From: Microcaldota archaeon
GTDB taxonomy: Archaea; Micrarchaeota; Micrarchaeia; Anstonellales; Anstonellaceae
Direction: 5' to 3'
Assembly: GCA_026414325.1 (NCBI GenBank)
Contig: JAOAJF010000001.1
Location: 76,824 to 140,823, forward strand
DNA length: 64,000 bases
The notes beneath the pieces are model-generated. The model made no database searches. It was not told the DNA's origin and saw nothing but the letters and a program-made list of their open reading frames with translations. Shown piece after piece: positions 24,656 to 34,033 of this stretch. The position numbers and the translations under genes were made by a program. Within the stretch, counting starts at the first letter, position 1, and the number at the start of each line of letters is the position of its first letter.

Positions 24656-26419
24656 TTATTTTTTTGTAAGCTCTTTTTCTGCCAATTTATCAGCTTCTTT
24701 TTTGCTAAGATTTGATTGAGCAATTTCATATATTTCTTCAGGATTAGAATAATAAAGGGAAAATATTTTTCCAACCTCGTCTATTTGGTTTATATTATTT
24801 TTAACCATCCATTTCAAAATAGTTTGTCTTTTTTTATTATCTTTATCTATTTGTTCTTTTGTCATTCCAGTATAAAGATTAAGTTCTTTGTAAAATCTTA
24901 TTGGCTCTCCTACTCTCTCCCAAGTATCAGTCCTCGGCCTCCATCTATATATTATATTTGGCTCTAAAACTCCCTCCCCCGTCCCTTCTGGAATTTCAGC
25001 AATCTCAAGAGTTCTTCTTAAATTTCTTCTTCTATCTCTAAATTGTACTACTAATAGATGCATTGTATCCAAATCAGTTGGAGGTAAATTTATTGGGGGT
25101 GTGGTGAGCCTTCTTATTGCTTGTGCTGCAGTATCTGCATGGAAAGTGCTATATACAGAATGGCCAGTATGCATTGCTTCAAACGCAACCTCTGCTTCTC
25201 TTTGTTTTCTTATTTCACCAACTATTATCCTATCTGGTCTCATTCTAAGAGAAGTAACAATTAGATCTAACATAGTTACTTCTCCTTGCCCTTCTGGGTT
25301 TGGAAGCCTTGTAAGAAGTGGAACCCAATTCCATTGATATTTTGGGAGCATCAACTCTCTTGTATCCTCAATCGTTATTATTCTCTGATTAGGTGGAATA
25401 AATGATGCTAATGCATTTAAAGCAGAAGTTTTTCCAGAAGCAGTACCTCCAACCACCATCAAATTCATCTCATAATGAAAGGCCTGCCAGAGCATTGCAG
25501 CCATTTCAAAGTCCATGGTATGGGCTGGCTCCCCAATCAAGCTTATTATAGTCCAAGGAACTCGCGCAAATCTTCTAATTGTTATGGTGTTTCCATGCGA
25601 AGAAATAGGATTTAATGTTGCACATACTCTATCTCCAGTTTCTAATCTTGCATCTAATATAGGAGTTAGAGTAGCAATTTGTCTTCCCACTCTTCTAGCA
25701 ATTTGTGAAGCATAATTAAAAATAGAGTTTTCATCAGGCATGTAAATATTTGTTTTTAGCCAACCAAATTTTCTGTGATAAACTGCTATCGGGTCTTTTG
25801 AATTGTTTATTGCAATCTCTTCAAGCAGATCATCTCTATTTATTAGGTCAATCTCTCCTAAGCCAAACATTCTATGTAAAAGCAAACCTGCCATAATGTC
25901 GCTAACTTCTCCACCTAATTGATATTGCTCTAAATGCTGTCTTATTTTTTGATGAAATTTATTTCTGATCGCAATCATTTTTTCTACATCTGCGACTTCG
26001 GAAGCTTCTGGGGGAACTTCTTTTATCAATATTTCTTTTACCTGGTCTAAAAATATTCTTGTACCTATTGAAAGTTCTATCAATGAAATAGAGTATAGTT
26101 TATATTGTACAAAATCTATTATCTCCACACTAACTGGAACCTGATCCGCTTTAAATGTGTATGTAGAAATTATTTTTTTACCTTTATCCTCAATACTTGT
26201 TTGTTTTTCGCTTTTTATTTCCGGATAGCCCAAAAAAGTTATTTTTGGAGGTTCCAAAATATTTATCGGATAAGTTATTTGTATTACTCCGCTCTGTTCT
26301 AATACAGTAGCTATCGCCATAGCTGCAGAAAAAGAAATATTTAATTTTGAAGCAATCTTAGTTAAATTACTCTCAGTTTTTAGAAGTGATAGAAATTCGT
26401 CTATTTTTGTCTGAAGCAT
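24656..26419 (-). CDS. Type II/IV secretion system ATPase (GspE/VirB11, archaeal pilus type)
   Basis: 587 residues. Walker A V-G-G-T-A-S-G-K-T-S lies near residue 326, the Asp box I-T-I-E-D-T-R-E near 350, Walker B R-P-D-R-I-I-V-G-E-I-R near 392 and the His box M-H-T-G-H-S-V near 412. It powers pilin extrusion. Residues 1-60 look like a winged helix (L-T-K-I-A-S-K-L-N-I-S then G-V-I-Q-I-T-Y-P), an N-terminal feature seen in some archaeal members. An in-frame upstream start at 26518 would add 33 residues lacking similarity and overlap the divergent PH gene, so ATG 26419 is preferred. Confidence 0.9.
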   Translation of the reverse strand: MLQTKIDEFLSLLKTESNLTKIASKLNISFSAAMAIATVLEQSGVIQITYPINILEPPKITFLGYPEIKSEKQTSIEDKGKKIISTYTFKADQVPVSVEIIDFVQYKLYSISLIELSIGTRIFLDQVKEILIKEVPPEASEVADVEKMIAIRNKFHQKIRQHLEQYQLGGEVSDIMAGLLLHRMFGLGEIDLINRDDLLEEIAINNSKDPIAVYHRKFGWLKTNIYMPDENSIFNYASQIARRVGRQIATLTPILDARLETGDRVCATLNPISSHGNTITIRRFARVPWTIISLIGEPAHTMDFEMAAMLWQAFHYEMNLMVVGGTASGKTSALNALASFIPPNQRIITIEDTRELMLPKYQWNWVPLLTRLPNPEGQGEVTMLDLIVTSLRMRPDRIIVGEIRKQREAEVAFEAMHTGHSVYSTFHADTAAQAIRRLTTPPINLPPTDLDTMHLLVVQFRDRRRNLRRTLEIAEIPEGTGEGVLEPNIIYRWRPRTDTWERVGEPIRFYKELNLYTGMTKEQIDKDNKKRQTILKWMVKNNINQIDEVGKIFSLYYSNPEEIYEIAQSNLSKKEADKLAEKELTKK

Positions 26420-26468
26420 AAAAAAATCACGCTGAAAGGAATTTAAAACTTTTGTGTTTAATAAGTCT

Positions 26469-26996
26469 ATGGCAAAAATTGTAGCAAAACCAAATCTAAA
26501 GGTTTTTTTTCTATTCAATTATTTTTATTTAGTATTAATCAGCGCTTTTAGTTCTCTGTTAGTTTTATTTTCTGCTCTTTTTCCCCTCTCTTTATCTTTA
26601 GGTGCATTTTTATTTTTCTTTTTAGTTTTTTTAGCAATTTTTCCTATTTTGGCTGCAGCAATTCATTCCTACCTTTATTATAAAAACACCTCTTTAGTTG
26701 TGATGGATGAAAAATTAATTTATGAAACAGGAATACTTCAACACTCTGTTGTTACTGTTCCTCTAAAAAGTGTTACTGACTATTCACTAAAAAGAAGTTT
26801 TATTCAAAGATTTTTTAATGTAGCAACTTTATCAATCAATACTGCAGGTGGAGTTGGCTTTGAAATCATAGCTGATAATTTTGATTATCAAACCTTAGCT
26901 GAAATAAAAACATTTTTAGATTCTATCAAGCATCATCCACCTACTCATACACATGCTCACAGCCATCGTTCTTCAAGTTCCTCTCATCATAAATAA
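26469..26996 (+). CDS. Membrane PH-domain protein (bPH2-like) with a His-rich tail
   Basis: 175 residues. Two TM helices (about 15-65) are followed by a bacterial-type PH domain: Y-Y-K-N-T-S-L-V-V near residue 75, G-I-L-Q-H-S-V-V-T-V-P-L near 95 and R-S-F-I-Q-R-F-F-N-V-A-T-L near 115, the DUF304/YdbS layout. The last 20 residues are His/Ser/Thr-rich with about nine His, a potential metal-binding tail. Function is unknown. It lies between the two halves of the pilus locus but on the opposite strand, with ATG 26469 giving a 49-bp divergent gap to the ATPase gene. Confidence 0.8.
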   Translation: MAKIVAKPNLKVFFLFNYFYLVLISAFSSLLVLFSALFPLSLSLGAFLFFFLVFLAIFPILAAAIHSYLYYKNTSLVVMDEKLIYETGILQHSVVTVPLKSVTDYSLKRSFIQRFFNVATLSINTAGGVGFEIIADNFDYQTLAEIKTFLDSIKHHPPTHTHAHSHRSSSSSHHK

Positions 26997-27902
26997 CTAT
27001 TTTTTAAATAGTACTAATTTGTTAGCATATCTAAGATTATTACATTCTATTTCAAAATCTGCTGGAAGATAAGCATAAATCTCTTTATGTGCAGAGCTAT
27101 TTAGCAGAGCAGTAAATTCAATCAAACAACTAACATTGATTTTTGTATAAGGTGGTGTATAGCTACTATTAGTTTCAGACCAGAATTTAATCTCATTGCT
27201 TTCTGGCTCATAATCTAGTTTTATTTTATAAATCATATATCCATTTGAATCATAATACGTTGCAGAAAAATTATTTGCTAAATTTTGAGAGATATATACA
27301 AAATTATTATAATTTTCTACGCCATCAACAAAAGTTATGTTAGAAGCAAGAGTAGTTCCTGTAGTTTGCCAATTAATATATGAAACAGCTGCAGCTTGAG
27401 CAGGTCTAGAACAATTTATTTTTAGTTCAATTTTATTTATCTCTGCCGCCGGATTTAGTCCAATTTTTATTAAGTCGTAACTTTGATTAGAATTATTTTG
27501 AGTATAATTAATTCCAAAATTTGTTTGCAGCAGCTGGCCGCTCTGGTTTATAGCACTTAAATTAGAATTAATTTTACATTCTCTTATTTTTGAATAATAA
27601 TTTAAAAATTCTAAAAATTCCGTAAGATTTTTCTGATAAGAACCATAATCCAAAAGAGGAAAACCTTTGCTTTCTATTCTAAAAAGAATAGTTGTATTGT
27701 TTCTATAGCTATATGTATCTAATTCAAGTCTATTTTTTAGAATTCTGCTAATTTCATCCAAATTTTGTAAAATTTCTTTTTGTTCATTTAAGTAAATATC
27801 TTGCTGGTTTATTTGTTCTTTAGCACTAAAAGAAAGTAAATAAATCTGAAATATTATTAAAACCAAAAAGTAAATAGCTACAGTATATACTATGCCCTTC
27901 AT
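26997..27902 (-). CDS. Pilus-locus membrane-anchored extracellular protein
   Basis: 301 residues. One TM helix at 5-28 anchors a large Asn/Ser/Tyr-rich ectodomain with many N-x-S/T sequons, as expected of a secreted archaeal glycoprotein. There is no class III cleavage motif. It is the last of four closely spaced minus-strand genes (stop-to-start gaps of one base or overlaps) whose upstream members have prepilin-like N-termini, so it is probably a minor pilin or tip/adhesin component. Family not recognised. Confidence 0.7.
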   Translation of the reverse strand: MKGIVYTVAIYFLVLIIFQIYLLSFSAKEQINQQDIYLNEQKEILQNLDEISRILKNRLELDTYSYRNNTTILFRIESKGFPLLDYGSYQKNLTEFLEFLNYYSKIRECKINSNLSAINQSGQLLQTNFGINYTQNNSNQSYDLIKIGLNPAAEINKIELKINCSRPAQAAAVSYINWQTTGTTLASNITFVDGVENYNNFVYISQNLANNFSATYYDSNGYMIYKIKLDYEPESNEIKFWSETNSSYTPPYTKINVSCLIEFTALLNSSAHKEIYAYLPADFEIECNNLRYANKLVLFKK

Positions 27903-27903
27903 C

Positions 27904-28323
27904 TTAACCCCTATAAGCCCTAACTCTTATTATATAATAGTTGTTTTTCTTTCCTCCATCAAAAAATATTTTTTGAACAAAGTTGTTGTCTTCTTTATTT
28001 ATAGTGCAATTATTGGCATAATTATATAACATTGAGCTTTGATTTAGAGTTTTATTATATATCTCAAAATTTATACAAAGGCCCTTTCTTTTTTCAATTT
28101 CTAAATTTAGATAAGTATAATTATTTGTTTCTATTGCTTGTTCTATCTTCTTACTTTTTATCAGGCTATAAAAAAAAGGATCAGTTTCCTTTTCTATATT
28201 TGTTCTTAAAAATTCTTCTTCCAATCCCTCTTTTTCTAATGTCTGAAGGCTTACAACTACTAAAAATAAAATTATACTTGCAAAAAGAATTTCAAGACTG
28301 AAAATCTGTCCTATTTTTGCCAT
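27904..28323 (-). CDS. Pilin-like minor protein
   Basis: 139 residues. The N-terminus M-A-K-I-G-Q-I-F-S-L-E-I-L-F-A-S followed by a single hydrophobic stretch resembles a prepilin, with cleavage possible after Gly5 and the Glu near position +5 of the mature protein. The rest is a short ectodomain with sequons. It overlaps the preceding gene by 13 bases. A minor pilin role is inferred from sequence form and context. Confidence 0.65.
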   Translation of the reverse strand: MAKIGQIFSLEILFASIILFLVVVSLQTLEKEGLEEEFLRTNIEKETDPFFYSLIKSKKIEQAIETNNYTYLNLEIEKRKGLCINFEIYNKTLNQSSMLYNYANNCTINKEDNNFVQKIFFDGGKKNNYYIIRVRAYRG

Positions 28324-28844
28324 ACTCTAACCTTTAATATTATCGGTTGGTTTAGATAGAGCGCATAACTTTTTTTATTTGTTAAAATTTTTTGTGAAGA
28401 ATAATTTCCTATATAAGCTATTTGAGTTCCATTTAAATAACTAATAGTTAAGTCTGCTTCATACTCTCCAAGCAAGAGCTTCTTTTTTGTGTAGTTGTTT
28501 AAATAAATTTGGTTAAAACGAGCTAGCTTGTATGGATCAATTTCTAAATAGCTTTCTGCAGTTCCAAAGGCTTTTAATGAATTATTAGATGGTTCTAATT
28601 CTATGGCCCAATTAGTTGGATAGCCATAATCTTCTGCTATTGTTTTTATTAATCTATCTGCAACAGCAATAGCTTTTATTTTCTTTAGTTTTTCTTTTTC
28701 TTGAAAAATATTTTTTTCTATATTAATATATAAAAATAAAATTAAAAGTAAAAAAATAGATAAAGAAACTATCAAATCCACTAGCTGCATCTGACCCTTT
28801 TTATTTTCTTGTTTAATTAGGCTGTATACTAATGTTTTGGCCAT
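28311..28844 (-). CDS. Pilin-like minor protein
   Basis: 177 residues. After a basic head, K-K-G-Q-M-Q-L-V-D-L-I-V-S-L begins a hydrophobic helix of about 25 residues, which fits a prepilin-like site (cleavage after Gly, with Gln at +1). The ectodomain contains Y-L-N-G-T and similar stretches and several sequons. Its start overlaps the stop of the class III pilin gene by 32 bases. Confidence 0.65.
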   Translation of the reverse strand: MAKTLVYSLIKQENKKGQMQLVDLIVSLSIFLLLILFLYINIEKNIFQEKEKLKKIKAIAVADRLIKTIAEDYGYPTNWAIELEPSNNSLKAFGTAESYLEIDPYKLARFNQIYLNNYTKKKLLLGEYEADLTISYLNGTQIAYIGNYSSQKILTNKKSYALYLNQPIILKVRVWQK

Positions 28845-29199
28845 AATAACTCACATTAATAATTTTTAGCTCTCCTTCTATAGAAGTTAGATTAGCTGCT
28901 GGAATATAATAAACCTCTAAGCTCTGTTGCTCATCTAAAAAAAATATCTCCTGACCAATTATTTTAAAATACCTTATTTTGTCTGGCCTAGTAGTAAAAA
29001 TAGCAGAGCTATTTTGCCCAAGATTAGTTAATACTCTAAAAGTATCTAAAAATTTTTGTGCAACTATAACACTTTGATACTCTCTTTTAATATTATCTAT
29101 CTCCTCTGTTTTTATATTCCACAAATATGTGATTGAAATTAAAATTAACAAAAATATAATTAAAGCAAAAATATACTCAATACTTGCTTGAGCTTTCAT
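28813..29199 (-). CDS. Class III signal peptide pilin
   Basis: 128 residues. The N-terminus M-K-A-Q-A-S-I-E-Y-I-F-A-L is the classic class III archaeal prepilin motif: cleavage after Ala3, Gln at +1, and Glu at +5 before a hydrophobic helix that both inserts in the membrane and forms the pilus core. The ectodomain is small and has several N-x-S/T sites. It is the first gene of the pilin operon 29199-26997. No prepilin peptidase is seen in the window. Confidence 0.85.
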   Translation of the reverse strand: MKAQASIEYIFALIIFLLILISITYLWNIKTEEIDNIKREYQSVIVAQKFLDTFRVLTNLGQNSSAIFTTRPDKIRYFKIIGQEIFFLDEQQSLEVYYIPAANLTSIEGELKIINVSYYGQNISIQPN

Positions 29200-29216
29200 A
29201 ACTAAAACATCTGCTT

Positions 29217-30062
29217 TTAGTTTTTAATTTTTATGTCTAAGACTATTTGGCTCAAATTTTTTGAAAATGGCCTTACAATTTTACATTCTTCTATCTCTAT
29301 TTTAGTTTTTTTATTAATTTTTCTAATTTTTTCTTTTATTCTTTCTATTATTTGTTCTAAGCTTTCATCTGATTTTTTAAAAGTATAAAGATGCAAAGTT
29401 GCACTTTTCTTTGCACACTTTAGTGCATAGCTTAAAAATTCTTCTGCCTCTGTAGGATGAGGCATAATTATTCTATCTGCACATTGTGTGTATCTTCTTT
29501 TTTGCAATTCCTTTCTAACATCATTTTTTAACAATTCTATCTTAGAACATTTATTTAATTGAATATTTTTTAAGGCAAATTTATAAGCAGTTTTATTTAA
29601 TTCTATAGCAATAATTTTCTTTGGATTAGCTTTTTTTTCAATAATTATTGGATAGGGACCAATTCCAGAAAACATAACCAGAACTGTTTCCCCTTCTTTT
29701 ACTTTTTTTGCAATTCTAAGTCTTTCTTCAGAAAAACGAGGATTGTAATAAACCTTGTTTAGATCTAGCAAAAATCTACAGCCAGATTCTTTATGTGTTG
29801 TTATAGTAGTTTTTTCTCCAAGAATGATTTTTATTTTTTTTATTCTAAATTTTTTACTTCGTCCTTCTTTTCTTAGCGCAACTGTTTTTACATTTTTATT
29901 TTTAGCTATCAAAAATTTTGCAATCTCTATTTTTTTATTTTCTAATTCTTTAGGAATATCTAAAATAGCAATAGAGCCGATTATATCATATGAGGATAGA
30001 TTTACTTTAGATTTTAACTTTTTTCTTATAAATTCAGCTAAACTCTTTATTTCCATTTTCAT
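29217..30062 (-). CDS. trm5: tRNA (guanine37-N1)-methyltransferase Trm5
   Basis: 281 residues. Class I methyltransferase of the Trm5/Met-10 family: D-L-N-K-V-Y-Y-N-P-R-F-S-E-E-R near residue 98, motif I V-L-V-M-F-S-G-I-G-P-Y near 127, I-A-I-E-L-N near 150 and the catalytic M-P-H-P-T region near 196. It makes m1G37, which prevents frameshifting. Its ATG overlaps the leuS stop (ATGA); a second ATG two codons later is an alternative start. Confidence 0.92.
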   Translation of the reverse strand: MKMEIKSLAEFIRKKLKSKVNLSSYDIIGSIAILDIPKELENKKIEIAKFLIAKNKNVKTVALRKEGRSKKFRIKKIKIILGEKTTITTHKESGCRFLLDLNKVYYNPRFSEERLRIAKKVKEGETVLVMFSGIGPYPIIIEKKANPKKIIAIELNKTAYKFALKNIQLNKCSKIELLKNDVRKELQKRRYTQCADRIIMPHPTEAEEFLSYALKCAKKSATLHLYTFKKSDESLEQIIERIKEKIRKINKKTKIEIEECKIVRPFSKNLSQIVLDIKIKN

Positions 30063-32863
30063 CCTACAAAAATTATTGCTGGTTTTGCTGGTAGAGAATT
30101 AATTGCCTTTTTTGCAAATTCAACTCCAACTTCCTCCTCTTTTATTATTTCTATCATTTCTGCTAAACAAGCAGTTTTTAGCTGTTCTTTTAACTCTTTT
30201 AAGTATTCTATTTCTTTGTTTTGGTTCAAATCAAAATTTATATATTGAGAAATATTTTTCATAATTTTATTTGTTACTACAAACAAATTAGATTTGTATT
30301 TTTCAAATTCCTTTTCTTTTAGAATTTTCTCAAACACTTTTTTTTGTTCTTGTATATTCTCTTGCACAATTTTTATTATTTTATACTTATAGTTCCCAGC
30401 CACAATCACAATCACTTTTTTTGGGTTTTCAATTTTTGAAAGTTTTTTAATTTGCTGGATATCTTCAATCAAGTTTTGAAAATATTCCTCTTTTTTTTCT
30501 AGTTCTGCATTTATCTGTTTTTTATCAGCTTTAGGATAAGTTGAAGTTGTTGCAAATTCTGAATTTTCAATATAGTATTTTTCACCTAACTTTTCAAAAA
30601 ATTCTTCAGCAGTGTGTGGCATTATTGGGCATATCAACAAACTCCAGTATTCTAAAAATTCTCTTAAATAAGGTGAGGGGCAAGTCTTAAGATATTTTTC
30701 AATATCATTATACATTTCATAAAATATCTTTTGAGCTATTTGTTTTAATTCAAGATTTTGATAATGTAAGTAGCATTCTTCAATTTTTCTGTGTAATTTA
30801 GAATAAAATAATTTTGTTGCCAAATCCTCTTTTTTATCTTTTGGTTTTTGTCCCCTATATTTCTCTAATATTTCATAAAAGAAAATTAAACGAGTTTTTG
30901 CCCCCTCTACTATTGATTCTGAAAAGTCAGAAGAAGCATCTATCTCAGCAGTAGAACTTACAGCAAGCCTTACTAAATCTGCCCCATACTTATCTAAAGC
31001 TTTTATTAGAGGCAAAATATTTCCGAAGGATTTTGACATTTTTTTTCCTTCCATTGTTACTAATGCATTTGCAACTATTTGCTTTGGCCAATACTTTTTT
31101 GGCCAAATTGCTACATGATTAAATATAAAAAATGTTAAATGGTTATGAACCAGATCGATAGCACTGTGTCTGCTATCCAAAGGATACCAATATTCAAATT
31201 CTTCTCTGCATTCATCCCACCATTTCTTTTTATTTTTTGAGTTTATGCCAAGAAAAACATAATCAAAAAATTCTTCATCTAACTCTTTTGGATCTTTATT
31301 TTTTACAATATGACTAATAGTATAATAAGCCATGTAGATAGTGGAATCAGATAAAGCCTCAATCACTTGGCTTTTATCAAACGGATATTTTGTTCCAAAA
31401 CCTTTTGATCTGGTACAAGCTTTTTTTTCTAGCCAATCTATAGTATACTCAAATTCTGGCCTTAATTTTTGAGGTATTATTTTCATATTTTCTAAAGCAA
31501 GTTTTGTTTTTTCTTTCCAATCTTTTTTTGAATAGTTTATAAACCATTGGTCTTTTACAATTTTTACTGTACAAATATTTCCAGCCCGAGAATAAATAGG
31601 ACCATTTGCAAGAATATATATTAAAATCCCATTCTTATCTTTTAGAAGTTGTTCTTTTATTTTTTCCTTTGCCACAGAGCTTTTCATTCCTTCAAAGTCT
31701 TTTGCAAGCATTATTCCTTGATGAGCTTCTTTTTGATAAATCTCTTTAGTTAATTCTTCTAATCGCGGATCGTCCTCTTGCTCTATTTTGTTTTTTTCAA
31801 CCAAATCTACTGCTGGGCATGAGCCATACTCTTCTGTTTTAAGTGCAGAGACTATTTTTACTTGTTTAAATTCTTCTTCTTTTAAATTTTTTAGTGCAAC
31901 ATAGTCATAAGGAGCATGTGCAGGAACTGACATCACTACGCCGCTTCCAACCTCTTCTTTCACAAATTTAGCTCTAAAGATTGGTATTTTTTCTTTAGTT
32001 AAAGGATTTAGCACTTTTTTTCCAATATATTTTAGAGCATCGACTTTTTGAAGGATTTTTAGCTCAAGCTGCTCGGCTAATAATTCAGCTGCTTTCTTTG
32101 CCATTATCATTTTTTTGTTTTCATATTCTACTAACACATATTCTATTTGTGGATTTATCCAGATGTTGGTAGTTGCTGGTAAAGTATCTGGTCTATATGT
32201 AGCTGTTGGAAAATAAACTCCACTTTCTTCTTCGTAAAAAAATACCAAAATTACTTGTTCTATCTCTGGGTCAACATCCCCCTTTGTATCATGTGCTCCT
32301 ATTGCTTGATTTTCAGCTATACACCAAGGCACAGGATGGCTTGCTTTTTCAAGCAAACCTTGTTTATTTAATTTTATAAATTGCCATTCGATGAATTTTG
32401 TATAATGTCCATCAAAAGTATAAAATTTTCTAGTCCAGTCTATACTATAGCCAATTCTTTTCATACCTTTTTCTATCTCGTCAGAAAAGTACAAAACAAG
32501 TTTTTTTGGATCAGTTAATTGTTTAATTTTGCTTTTTTCAATTCCATAAATTTTTTCAAAAATTTCAATCATTTCTGGGTCATTGTCTTCTATTCTTTTT
32601 GCCATAGCAAATATTGGAGTTCCTGTTACATGAAAAGCCATAGGAAAAAGAACATTTTTTCCAATCATTTTGTTAAATCTAGCTACTATATCTGCTATGG
32701 TATAAGTTCTGGCATGCCCAATGTGTTGTGGGGAATTTGGATAAGGATAAGCAGCAGTTAAATAAAATTTTTCTTTTTTTTCTGGTTTTGGTTCAAAAAT
32801 TTTTGCTTCTTGCCATCTCTTTTGCCATTTTTTATCTATCTGAACTAAATTAAACTCGTTCAT
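30059..32863 (-). CDS. leuS: Leucyl-tRNA synthetase
   Basis: 934 residues, full length for the archaeal type. The HIGH motif appears as P-Q-H-I-G-H-A-R-T near residue 45, and KMSKS near 640. The CP1 editing domain retains the T-Y-R-P-D-T-L strand near 225 and the G-S-G-V-V-M-S-V-P-A-H-A-P-Y-D loop near 310, whose Asp is essential for editing. It charges tRNA-Leu, one of which is encoded downstream at 33843. It forms an operon with trm5 through a one-base overlap. Confidence 0.97.
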   Translation of the reverse strand: MNEFNLVQIDKKWQKRWQEAKIFEPKPEKKEKFYLTAAYPYPNSPQHIGHARTYTIADIVARFNKMIGKNVLFPMAFHVTGTPIFAMAKRIEDNDPEMIEIFEKIYGIEKSKIKQLTDPKKLVLYFSDEIEKGMKRIGYSIDWTRKFYTFDGHYTKFIEWQFIKLNKQGLLEKASHPVPWCIAENQAIGAHDTKGDVDPEIEQVILVFFYEEESGVYFPTATYRPDTLPATTNIWINPQIEYVLVEYENKKMIMAKKAAELLAEQLELKILQKVDALKYIGKKVLNPLTKEKIPIFRAKFVKEEVGSGVVMSVPAHAPYDYVALKNLKEEEFKQVKIVSALKTEEYGSCPAVDLVEKNKIEQEDDPRLEELTKEIYQKEAHQGIMLAKDFEGMKSSVAKEKIKEQLLKDKNGILIYILANGPIYSRAGNICTVKIVKDQWFINYSKKDWKEKTKLALENMKIIPQKLRPEFEYTIDWLEKKACTRSKGFGTKYPFDKSQVIEALSDSTIYMAYYTISHIVKNKDPKELDEEFFDYVFLGINSKNKKKWWDECREEFEYWYPLDSRHSAIDLVHNHLTFFIFNHVAIWPKKYWPKQIVANALVTMEGKKMSKSFGNILPLIKALDKYGADLVRLAVSSTAEIDASSDFSESIVEGAKTRLIFFYEILEKYRGQKPKDKKEDLATKLFYSKLHRKIEECYLHYQNLELKQIAQKIFYEMYNDIEKYLKTCPSPYLREFLEYWSLLICPIMPHTAEEFFEKLGEKYYIENSEFATTSTYPKADKKQINAELEKKEEYFQNLIEDIQQIKKLSKIENPKKVIVIVAGNYKYKIIKIVQENIQEQKKVFEKILKEKEFEKYKSNLFVVTNKIMKNISQYINFDLNQNKEIEYLKELKEQLKTACLAEMIEIIKEEEVGVEFAKKAINSLPAKPAIIFVG

Positions 32864-32895
32864 ATTTGTCTTTATGTAAAATTTATAATAAAAAA

Positions 32896-33714
32896 CTATT
32901 TGTTTTTTTGTTTTTGAATTTTTGCTGCAGCGAGTGCTAAACTTTTTGCTAATTCTTCTGCAGTATAATAAAATCGATATTTTTTAAATAGTAAATCTGC
33001 TGCATAGCCATTTAAAAAAGCAGCTGCAGATGCACTCAAAAAAGGCTCGTTTTTTGTTAAAAGTGCAGCACATAATCCAGCTAAGCAATCTCCAGTTCCA
33101 CCCTTTGTCATTCCAGCATTGCCTGTTTTATTTATTTTACAAAAATCTTTTGAGCAGATTATATCTTGCTGCCCTTTAAGTATTAAAACAATATTATATT
33201 TTTCTGCAACTTTAGTAGCATTTTTCAAATTTGCTTTTAGCATAAAACAATTCTCAAATTCTTTTTTGTGTGGTGTTAACACCACATTTGGTCCAAAAAA
33301 TCTTTTGTTAGCTAGCTTTATTGCTAAGGCATCTAGCACAATTGGCTTTTTTGTTTTTAAAAGCAAGTTTGTTATTTTTTTTGTTTTATTTTTTTCTTCC
33401 AGTCCAGGGCCAACCAAAAAAGCATCTGCTTTTTCAATTATTTTTGGAAGTTGTTTTTTATCAATCATTATAATATTTGGCTCTAGCTTTAATTGCCTTA
33501 TATACTTTTTATTTTCTGGACTATAAACATATACCAAATCGCAAAATCTTACAGCAGCTTTAATGGAAAAATAAAGAGCTCCAAAATAAGTTTTTGAGCC
33601 AGCTACTATTAATAAAATTCCATTCTGACCTTTATGTGAATTAGGTTTTGGAGTTTTTATTTTTAGCCAATCCTTTTTTGAAGTTTGTTTGCAGCTTTTA
33701 GAAAAATTGCTCAT
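32896..33714 (-). CDS. nnrD: ADP/ATP-dependent NAD(P)H-hydrate dehydratase
   Basis: 272 residues. The ribokinase-like fold shows S-H-K-G-Q-N-G-I-L-L-I-V-A-G near residue 25, F-L-V-G-P-G-L near 93, V-L-T-P-H-K-K-E near 140 and the ATP-site N-A-G-M-T-K-G-G-T-G-D near 200. It repairs damaged hydrated NAD(P)H. In many organisms it is fused to the NnrE epimerase; here the epimerase domain is missing and the protein starts directly with the kinase-like domain. GAGC/GTGA-type ribosome sites are not evident. Confidence 0.92.
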   Translation of the reverse strand: MSNFSKSCKQTSKKDWLKIKTPKPNSHKGQNGILLIVAGSKTYFGALYFSIKAAVRFCDLVYVYSPENKKYIRQLKLEPNIIMIDKKQLPKIIEKADAFLVGPGLEEKNKTKKITNLLLKTKKPIVLDALAIKLANKRFFGPNVVLTPHKKEFENCFMLKANLKNATKVAEKYNIVLILKGQQDIICSKDFCKINKTGNAGMTKGGTGDCLAGLCAALLTKNEPFLSASAAAFLNGYAADLLFKKYRFYYTAEELAKSLALAAAKIQKQKNK

Positions 33715-33842
33715 AAATTAAAAAAAACTTCTAGGTATAAAAAAGTAGAGGCCAAAACAATTTTAGATTGTAGTTTAACTTCTAACACTATTCAAAATAA
33801 AAGCTATAACATTTTTTAATTTCTTTTTTTATAAATAAGATT

Positions 33843-33972
33843 GCAGGGATGGCAGAGCGGTCAAATGCGGTAGACTCAAGTTGAAAAATTCCTCGCTTTG
33901 GTCCTATGCTAAAAGCTGCATGGGATATCTACTGGCCTAGCGCCTTCGAGGGTTCGAATCCCTCTCCCTGCA
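33843..33972 (+). tRNA. tRNA-Leu(CAA) with a 46-nt intron
   Basis: The acceptor GCAGGGA pairs with UCCCUGC; the T arm is GAGGG-UUCGAAU-CCCUC; the D arm closes with GCA/UGC. The anticodon stem GUAGA/UCUAC is split by an insertion. With the canonical intron site after position 37, exon 1 ends at 33880, the intron is 33881-33926 and exon 2 resumes with A-UCUAC. The anticodon is CAA at 33877-33879 and the variable arm is long, as in leucine tRNAs. It needs the archaeal splicing endonuclease. CCA is not encoded; the discriminator is A. Confidence 0.95.
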
Positions 33973-34033
33973 AATAAAAAGATAAAAAGAAGTTAATTAC
34001 AATACTTATTATACCTAAGCTCAAAAAAATCTT

